DNA from: Owenia fusiformis
Lineage: Eukaryota; Annelida; Polychaeta; Sabellida; Oweniidae
NCBI GenBank assembly: GCA_903813345.2
Contig: CAIIXF020000001.1
Coordinates: forward strand, 59,752,270-59,816,269
Direction of reading: 5' to 3'
Length of the DNA: 64,000 nucleotides
This document shows, piece by piece, positions 59,101 through 64,000 of this stretch. The position numbers and the translations under genes are program-made. The number at the start of each line of letters is the position of its first letter. The first letter of the stretch is position 1. Under the pieces are notes generated by a model. That model did not search any database. It saw only the letters and a list, made by a program, of their open reading frames with translations, and was not told the DNA's origin.

Positions 59101-59598
59101 TTAACTGTACCTTCTTCTCGGATAGGTATCCTATATAGGCCATGTTACACCAGACCTCAAGCCTAGTCTCCAAGTCCTCTTTGAACAGGAAGGGACTGAT
59201 GCCAACCATAAGTCTCTCCTGTCAATACAATAACACCAATGATCTGCTTCTTATCAATATCATGTTGGAATAACAAAAGTATGTATTTTTAGATTGAAAT
59301 CAATTACACTCACGTATTCTCTTTCTGGCAACACATGCTTGTCGTTCAGCTTGTAGCCATCGAAAACAATTTTAATTTCCTCTGATAAATCACTGTAATC
59401 TAATATCATATTCTCTCCATCAGATTTTTCTCTTTTTACATTGTTGATGTTAGAGCAAATATTTCCCACATGACCTATTAGACCGGGAACTGCACCGGCG
59501 TCTGTGACGTCAAGACTCTCATTGGAAGCATCGTTCACCAGGCCCCCAAGGGATAGCGGAATGAAGAGTGCTATTACAGAATATGTAAAAAGCAGCAT
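44150..59598 (-). CDS. Secreted astacin metalloprotease with EGF, CUB and three 105-residue modules (15 coding exons)
   Basis: Coding exons in transcript order: 59,598-59,314; 59,218-59,111; 58,403-58,133; 57,967-57,847; 57,646-57,580; 56,168-55,965; 55,754-55,628; 55,265-55,128; 54,962-54,850; 53,994-53,858; 53,136-53,003; 52,602-52,428; 50,795-50,305; 44,856-44,708; 44,332-44,150. Total 2,703 bp, 900 aa, phases close. Signal peptide (1-18), propeptide with WEGD (142-145, the astacin aspartate switch), furin-type site RTKR (198-201), then the catalytic domain with HEIGHSVGFWHE (zinc H290, H294, H300; general base E291) and Met-turn SLMHY (M347, Y349). EGF (about 396-440) and CUB (about 441-565) follow, as in BMP1/tolloid-like and hatching-type astacins. 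The C terminus carries three modules, Cys575-679, Cys684-788 and Cys795-899. It probably acts outside the cell; substrate unknown. The 5.4-kb intron between exons 13 and 14 hosts a nested gene and transposons. Confidence 0.92.
44985..46340 (+). mobile_element. 5'-truncated non-LTR retrotransposon (LINE) fragment
   Basis: Reverse-transcriptase fragment with the catalytic box MLMYADDIVLFSTSKHGLQ (about 45,070), followed by KLNININKTKIIKF, YKYLGVIFRASGSF (after a frameshift near 45,290), and CLYGAEIW. The C-terminal CVHCN...DEEHFMMKC zinc-knuckle-like motif (about 46,095-46,150) is typical of CR1/L2/Jockey-type ORF2 proteins. A frameshift and a stop at 45,755 make it dead. It sits in the large astacin intron. 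Confidence 0.9.
46357..47335 (+). mobile_element. Mariner-like element with about 215-bp terminal inverted repeats and transposase remnant
   Basis: It is bounded by TACAGGGTGACCC and its complement, with TA duplication. The arms are about 95% identical over more than 200 bp (shared blocks: CAACCCTCCATTTCTTCAAT, TTCTTAAATGGAGGT, ATTCAATGTGG, CCTCTGGCAAAGTTT). A C-terminal transposase piece at 46,931-47,060 reads NPWSSHSLDLNAPDFYIWGY and KDNAYENNPTAIAELQQAF, the mariner/IS630 'SPDLNP.DFylWGylK..vY..nP.tI.eL' segment. Most of the transposase is missing, so the element is non-autonomous. Confidence 0.92.
48217..49002 (+). CDS. Nested single-exon type II membrane protein, SDR-like without catalytic motifs
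   Basis: A 261-aa open frame with a good start context (AGCAATGG). A basic N terminus (MDQMTPRRWKKLRW) precedes one hydrophobic segment (about 15-32, YCLLFGIALFCYHSVFG), so it is probably anchored with a lumenal C-terminal part. The rest alternates beta and alpha in a Rossmann-like order: HILFSDK, ALIIVTSH, DVVMHTMVDKG, a helix ending EVIKRYLP, and ISLWIHINAVPSL. This resembles membrane-anchored short-chain dehydrogenases, but the TGxxxGxG, NNAG and YxxxK motifs are absent. It might instead be an unrelated glycosylation-type enzyme. An acceptor-like TTTACAG precedes the ATG, suggesting a 5' non-coding exon. It lies inside an astacin intron on the opposite strand. Confidence 0.6.
   Translation: MDQMTPRRWKKLRWYCLLFGIALFCYHSVFGSSDRVDRSTLKFKKDDSGRAPVEKCVSNATKWKGTEHGTKHILFSDKFSPAWVDVIRPLAAQGHALIIVTSHKNYDGTQEYDAYQELDNLINKGQLTIHTNENDQTLKQLDVILRKLNGRHDVVMHTMVDKGTDPLKTLMQNVIKDTCERHIQMLEVIKRYLPISLWIHINAVPSLEPTVTEYTQPEQFADECGVYLNFNNLSDVLIKSILMYSETYSRLYGLQVNKSYL
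49530..49780. mobile_element. One-sided remnant with TACAGGGTGACC end
   Basis: TACAGGGTGACCAAGAAAAG followed by CCTCTATTTTGGAATAACTT resembles the left ends of the window's TACAGGGTGACCC elements (GGAATAACT also in the 54,014 copy). I could not find the opposite end, so this is probably a truncated copy; its right limit is a guess. Confidence 0.35.
51090..51310 (+). pseudogene. Mariner-type transposase C-terminal remnant
   Basis: The frame at 51,095-51,385 contains KDNVDINNPRTIAELKIETTRKIRTF in its first half. The NPRTIAELK-type word after KDxV is characteristic of the C-terminal end of mariner/IS630 transposases, and upstream codons weakly resemble the preceding WGxxK segment with frameshifts. 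The later part of the frame has no match. It lies in an astacin intron. Confidence 0.5.
51640..52416 (-). repeat. Repeat-derived region ending in a pearl-type hairpin tail
   Basis: At 52,378-52,415 the minus strand reads AAGCTGACGACAACATCGTA followed by CC-TTTTTA-GGTACGATA, nearly identical to the hairpin tail at 13,140-13,178. The tail stops about 12 bp before the splice donor of astacin exon 12 (52,422-52,427). Elsewhere the region has palindromic blocks (ATAGGATATTATATTTATCCTAT-like near 52,240) and GTTTGGATACAGGG at 51,867, which also occurs at 17,024. Confidence 0.5.
53282..53870 (-). repeat. 53-bp minisatellite carrying copies of the astacin exon 10 splice donor (about 10 copies)
   Basis: Read on the minus strand, the exon ends AAAGGTTGGTCCAAG and continues GTGAGTTATCTT. 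About ten 53-bp copies follow, of the type GGGTTGGTCCAAG-GTGAGTNATCTGAATGGG plus GTTGTACCTSTTATGTTTGAAAC. At least four of them (plus-strand CTCACCTTGGAC at about 53,641, 53,694, 53,747 and 53,801) keep both the exon-end word GGTCCAAG (or GTCCAAG) and GTGAG. The array decays with distance from the exon. Confidence 0.9.
54014..54572. mobile_element. MITE abutting the astacin exon 10 splice acceptor
   Basis: It is bounded by ACAGAGTGACACAAAATACC and the complement of GGTATTTTTGTGTTACCCTGT. The arms share TTCGGAATAACT/TTGGAATGATT, CTTAATTATT-type, GAGTGTTCAATRGAAAAAA and GATGCTATGCAAGC-like blocks over about 190 bp. Its left edge is about 19 bp from the first base of exon 10 (53,994, minus strand). 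Confidence 0.85.
55965..56168 (-). CDS. Astacin catalytic (zinc-binding) exon
   Basis: This 204-bp in-phase exon encodes residues 285-352: IGIIMHEIGHSVGFWHEQSR, the substrate-binding helix region and the Met-turn. All astacin hallmark residues (three His, catalytic Glu, Met-turn Met, Tyr ligand) are present, so the enzyme should be active. Confidence 0.95.
56250..57473 (-). mobile_element. LINE ORF2 C-terminal fragment (CR1/L2-like)
   Basis: An open frame of 360 codons (57,473-56,391) on the minus strand encodes the region after the reverse-transcriptase palm. It contains LLGPSAIQQKTGELHVGIPLG (thumb-like), KLLYGCQVIDYS, and a final CPLCCNSRDTIEHFILQC motif, as in CR1/L2/Jockey elements. The 5' part with the YxDD box is missing. 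A TGTA microsatellite (about 56,264-56,280) marks the 3' tail, as is common for L2-type elements. Despite its length it is a transposon relic in the intron between astacin exons 5 and 6; it differs in sequence from the 45-kb LINE. Confidence 0.88.
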
Positions 59599-61878
59599 TT
59601 TATAGGAAACAATACTAAATGGACGGCTGATATATTATTTATCAATTACTTTATTTATCAATTACTTTATCAATTACCCAAATAGCGTTTTATCATAATT
59701 TACTTTCTCAAATCGTAACGGGCGTCAAGTTGACATGTTTATACTCGAATTCTCCAAATTGAGAAATGTAGGGGATCAAATAAAGATAAACAATAACTTT
59801 TAAAACATATTTGTTTCATATATTATACGCACATTTACATACAGAACACTGAGCACCACATTTTAGGTATATCTCTGATGAATGCATCATAACTATGGGA
59901 ACACCCTGTAGGTTCATGTGAAGCAACAGTTGTCCAGTACCTCAATATTCAGAATATTAATTACACCACGAGATATATTTCTTATCAACTCGATTGTTTG
60001 AGTTAAAGGAACAGTGGTCCCTTTTGTTATGGTTCAATTTTAGATATGCCTTATACTCCTTTAACTGGTTTTGATTTTTTATACATGAGATATGTCATAA
60101 TGAAGTAATTATTGTTAGACCACGTCAGAGCAATAACAGGTGTATAATAGCAAGTGATAAATCTCATATTTGGGACAGGGATGATATCAGGATTAGAGGG
60201 ATGATATCAGGGATGATATTGATTTTACATTTTTTCAATTTCAATTTTTTCAAAATTTTAATTTTTCCAAAGTTTTTCATTTTTTCAAAAAATATTTTTT
60301 TCCAAAAATTGGACTTCAAATATTTTTATTTTTTGATTAAAATAATCATATTTTAATTTTTTTAAGTACTGTGTTTTTGTCCTTAAATTCTCGACATACT
60401 TTGAAGTGGGATAATATGTAACGTAAATATTTCCAAGATTCAATCCTTTTTTCTCTCATTCAACAGAAGATTTGGGGTAGATATTGCTCTTGACCTTGGT
60501 ATAAGGTCGTTATTCACCTCTCGGGATAATATGGGTAATATCTCTCGGATGATATCCATATTTCCCTCGGTCACTGCGTTCTACTTTTTATTATGTAATG
60601 TCTGAATGTAGTTTACTCTAAAAAATGAAATGAGACCACGCCATGGTTAAGACGCAAATAAAATTGCAATTAATTATGCCTGAAAACAACAATCCATTCT
60701 TCATGACTTGACTGATATAAAGTAATAAAGATGTGCTGTCTCTGTTATTACAGTATTATTGTCAACGCTCATCATAACGATTTCTTCAAATTCACCGCCT
60801 CAAACAAATTCAATTATGCGACTGATCATGAATGATGCAATGATGATGCATTTTATATTCTTCATTCTAAAACTGGGTAAGTCATGACATGATAAGCCAA
60901 GGTACAATAAGCCAAGGTACAATAAGGCATAGTACAATGAGTTACTTTTCCTGATCTTTCAAAGCAGAAAATGACCGAAAATTTAATGGCCAATCAATAT
61001 CAGTTTTTCGAATTCTGTGTCGAATGCTCTTTGCCATCTTATATCTGTTTGGTAGAAAAATAAAGAGTGTCAGAATATTCTCCTTCGACAGTTCTGTACA
61101 AATTAAGCCATACGAGATAACCATTGTTGAACATTAACAATTTACTTATTTCGATTCCTTCCGAATGAACACAGCAATCGATGGAATGTGTATTGTGCAA
61201 AATTAAATCAGAACCAATCCAATTCATCTATGGTCGGTGGAAATAGAATATTGTATGTCAAACATCCCTATTTCATTCATGGTTTCTGCTGAACAATAAC
61301 AAAAAAGACAAGACATTTATGTATCGTACACCCCGATCAATAGTCTTATTTAGTTCAGTTAATCTTAGATATTGTCGCACGATATCATAGATATAATAGG
61401 CTGATGCCATAGAAATCTATAATATTACACCTAGAAAAGGGTCGCAGGAACCCGACACGACAGTGAATACGTATTATGATTATTAGTCTGTTGGTTTCTA
61501 ATTGAGCTGCTTTGCGATATCAAGGAACGTAGTCTGAAGTCCTGAAATAAACTAATTGAAATATCCACCAGTGTCTCGGCGCGATGGGTAAAGCTATCTT
61601 TTCTTGGAGCAACTAACCCATGTAACCATGATATCCAAGTCGTTTTGCCGCCATTCATATAATCTAGGGCTCCCGTTGGAATGTATTTTTGAACACATTT
61701 TCCTCCCCTTAATCTTAGTTTCTCGTCGTTATAATGAATGCAAGTTATTAATAAATGGTATCCTCCCTTAGAGATCATCCTGCTGTTGTATTTGTTTTCG
61801 TGATCCACTGCAAAGCTATACGATGGTAATAACCACATAGGATGAAGCAATGCAATGGTAACTATTCAAAGAGTTAAG
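59599..61878. other. Intergenic between astacin promoter and KCNE-like gene
   Basis: No gene supported. 59,599-59,750 is the likely astacin promoter and 5' UTR region; it contains a triple ATTTATCAATTACTTT repeat (about 59,633-59,680). 60,180-60,330 has short GATGATATCAGG repeats and a T/A-rich TTTTTCAAATT tract. AAGCCAAGGTACAATAAG repeats occur at 60,893-60,935. The 139-codon minus-strand frame 61,850-61,431, just downstream of the KCNE-like stop codon, shows no family and is more likely 3' UTR. Confidence 0.45.
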
Positions 61879-62601
61879 CTATACAACGGTGACCACGCCT
61901 AGAATAACCGAAGAATGGTCATCACATTGGGGGTCTAGTCTGAGGGACTCTGCATCAGACTGTTCGTTAAGATTCTGTGAATCTTCCTCTGTGAATACAT
62001 CCTCTACTTCATCTCCCTCCTCCTCATCTTCCTCCTTTTCCTCCTTTTGTTCTATGAGAGGCCACGAGTCCGTGATCAGCTCGTTGTTGTCCGCCTCTAA
62101 ACTTTGAGCATTATCGCTTACACTGGGACTGTTGTCGACCTCTTCCTCCCGTTGGGCGTACTCACCAGTGTCAGCGTTTGTCCCCATACACACTATATCT
62201 CCGGGGATCACTGGCTTGTGTATGTGACTTTTCCTTCGACCAGTTTCCTCGTATATTAAATCCAGTTTATTGTTAGTTTGGGCAACTTGGTAGAGCTGAT
62301 CTCTTCGCTCACGTTTTCGAACATAAGACATTTCTTTGAGATATGATGAAATACGTTTATCCATTTTGTTCTTTCGAATATGAGAACCGATCATTAAAAC
62401 AATTGAGAGACCGTAAATGAGCACAACTGCAACTACATAGTAGAGGGCACCTACATCATCGTCACTGTTATAGTAAACATGGCCGTACTTTCCCTCGCCT
62501 ATCGTGTACCCTTTCTGAGCATTAGTCCCATCGTTGTTCAATACTGTTGCGATATACGTGCTGTTATGAAGGCGGAACCTGAATCCCTCTTTCCCAGCCA
62601 T
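61879..62601 (-). CDS. Single-pass membrane protein, KCNE-like
   Basis: The start is MAGKEGFRF at 62,601, chosen because TTTATTCCAG, a good splice acceptor, lies 9 bp upstream. The upstream in-frame Met of the longer frame would fall in that intron. The protein is 240 aa, with N-glycosylation site N13-S-T in a short N-terminal ectodomain, one transmembrane segment (about 52-72, ALYYVVAVVLIYGLSIVLMI) and then GSHIRKNKMDKRISSYLKEM. That arrangement (N-out, YxxxVxxxxYGxxxxxxMIxSxIR, basic juxtamembrane helix) is that of KCNE/MiRP potassium-channel beta subunits. The long C-terminal tail ends in a Glu/Asp-rich tract (about 183-207). KCNE homology is a pattern-level inference; it may be an unrelated single-pass adaptor. 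The coding part is one exon. Confidence 0.65.
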   Translation of the reverse strand: MAGKEGFRFRLHNSTYIATVLNNDGTNAQKGYTIGEGKYGHVYYNSDDDVGALYYVVAVVLIYGLSIVLMIGSHIRKNKMDKRISSYLKEMSYVRKRERRDQLYQVAQTNNKLDLIYEETGRRKSHIHKPVIPGDIVCMGTNADTGEYAQREEEVDNSPSVSDNAQSLEADNNELITDSWPLIEQKEEKEEDEEEGDEVEDVFTEEDSQNLNEQSDAESLRLDPQCDDHSSVILGVVTVV

Positions 62602-63704
62602 TCTTAAGACCTGGAATAAATGTAACATAAACAACAATTAATTGCGCAGTAGACCGGGTTGAAGCATTGCGGCCGTGTGATTGTATCATTGCGGATGGTA
62701 AATTTCATAATGAGTTTTCTTTCAGAATGATTCCCAAAGCCAATGTTAGTCAAGGTATCTTAGATTGATTAAGCATTTTTACTCCCTGGCCATTAGCATT
62801 TCTAGGGAATTGGATTTTGTAATTGAGCGTGATAAATACGTAACATCGTCGACCTTTTCTAAAACAGTAATTATAACGGCGCGTTTATTATTATGGAGTC
62901 GGGATTTATGGAAATGAATCAGCATAGAAGATATTCGTGGGCCAAATTGAAAACAATGCATATTTTATGAAGATGTTATTGTGCCATGGTGTTACTTGGA
63001 ATGAATTTAGATTATCTCAATTATGTATGTTTAGGTATACTTATTAGTTCATCCAATATAAACGACGTGTTCTCGTCAGAAGCAATATTGCTTTAACTAA
63101 TTTCTTTTAGTCTGACATATTTTCTCTGTTCAATGTACACTGTACTCATAGAACTAATAGCAGTTAATAGCTACGCTCCCCTCCGTGATTTTGGAAACCT
63201 TGATGTCGTCATTGATCGGTTTCATTTTACCGTGATTCCACTGCGATATCCAGTGCCTACCTGGAGGTTTCTTCAAGCGATGGGCTCACCGTCCAAGGAG
63301 GTGGTCCAATTTAAAATTGTTTTAAATCTAATATTTGTAAAAGGGCTGTCTCCTTGTACATAAGGCATTTGAACTACCATAATTACCATAATTGTAAATC
63401 TTCGTCACTCATCTAACTAAATAATTACAATTGTCTATATTTGGAATGATGACGTTGCCTAAACACTAGATGAATTAATAGTACTGTAGTGGACTCCAAT
63501 GGCTTTATGGTAAATGTGAATACTTAAAAGAAATATTAAAACTTTGATAGACTGTCTCTTATTTGTTAACACATTTGCTCACCTTCATTGGTGGTCAACA
63601 AAATGCAACAAAAGTACCAGATATAGTAGCGTCCGGTTACTGAACACAATTTCTATTCAGCAGCTCCAATAATCGAGTTAGAATTCCCTCACATCAACAA
63701 CCAA
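62602..63704. other. Upstream region of KCNE-like gene, no further gene seen
   Basis: The first part (62,602 on) is probably intron and promoter of the KCNE-like gene. Small frames (for example 63,133-63,363, plus) show no domain. No clear transposon was seen. Confidence 0.4.
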
Positions 63705-63930
63705 GTGGTTGCTTTTCAGTAACCGGATGCAAATGTAACTCGGACGTTAACTGGTGAATTGTATAACGTCTTGATTGCTTTACAGTAACTGGATGCAAAT
63801 GTAACTCGGACGTTATCTGATAAATTGCATAACGTCTTGGTTGCTTTTCAGTAACTGGATGCAAATGTAACTCGGACGTTATCTGATGAATCGTGTAACG
63901 TCTTGGTTGCTTTTCAGTAACTGGATGTTA
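63705..63930 (+). repeat. Minisatellite of about 66 bp at the right edge
   Basis: Three to four copies of TTGCTTTTCAGTAACTGGAT, GCAAATGTAACTCGGACGTT and a TGATRAATTG-ATAACGTCTT spacer. Part of the unit (ACTGAA..CCGGA in inverted form) also occurs at about 63,632-63,645, so an inverted copy of the unit edge lies just upstream. Confidence 0.85.
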
Positions 63931-64000
63931 CTGTTCATATACGGGTAACATATTTGGATAAAAATCTACCTCCTTGGTGAAAATGATGAAAATAATTAAA

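Noticed and set aside
61431-61850. 139-codon minus-strand frame after the KCNE-like gene
   Set aside because: No family match and no clear start or splice evidence; more likely 3' UTR of the KCNE-like transcript. A second small gene cannot be excluded.

Overview
The window is animal nuclear DNA: AT-rich, with long introns, GT-AG splice sites, short coding exons and a very dense load of small inverted-repeat transposons, minisatellites and decayed LINE fragments. Nothing is bacterial. A 162-bp tandem array followed by a GC-rich microsatellite and a terminal hairpin looks like the 'pearl' elements described in bivalves, and the overall texture fits a marine lophotrochozoan (mollusc or relative). 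I cannot name the species.

Layout. Positions 1-16,700 hold no gene I can support, only transposons, foldback repeats and a broken Tc1 transposase. An ERI3-type 3'-5' exoribonuclease lies on the minus strand (24,550 to 16,705, seven coding exons, 242 aa). Head to head with it on the plus strand is a single ZFYVE9/ZFYVE16 (SARA/endofin) gene (first coding exon 26,113; stop 41,421; 14 coding exons, 1,644 aa) with FYVE finger, SMAD-binding segment, PP1-type RVxF motif and the conserved C-terminal domain. A secreted astacin metalloprotease runs on the minus strand from 59,598 to 44,150 (15 coding exons, 900 aa): signal peptide, propeptide, RTKR cleavage site, astacin domain, EGF, CUB and three C-terminal modules that are each exactly 105 residues from first to last Cys. 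Inside one of its introns, on the plus strand, sits an intronless 261-aa type II membrane protein that resembles a short-chain dehydrogenase without its catalytic residues. At 62,601-61,879 (minus) is a single-exon, single-pass membrane protein that resembles KCNE potassium-channel beta subunits.

The exon models were built by hand from homology and splice phase. All exon lengths and phases close, with no in-frame stop, for ERI3 (729 bp), ZFYVE (4,935 bp) and astacin (2,703 bp). The genes belong to unrelated pathways (small-RNA/rRNA trimming, endosomal TGF-beta/BMP signalling, extracellular proteolysis, membrane excitability), and I see no sign that they form a functional cluster.

The most unusual signals are: (1) minisatellites that have grown out of exon/intron junctions, carrying copies of a real splice donor (FYVE exon; astacin CUB exon) or ending in the real acceptor (ZFYVE exon 10); (2) the three isometric 105-residue modules on the astacin; (3) a MITE that abuts a splice acceptor; (4) a 51-bp perfect-looking miniature palindrome with an 8-bp target duplication and a larger relative in the ZFYVE intron; and (5) the nested, catalytically dead SDR-like gene.
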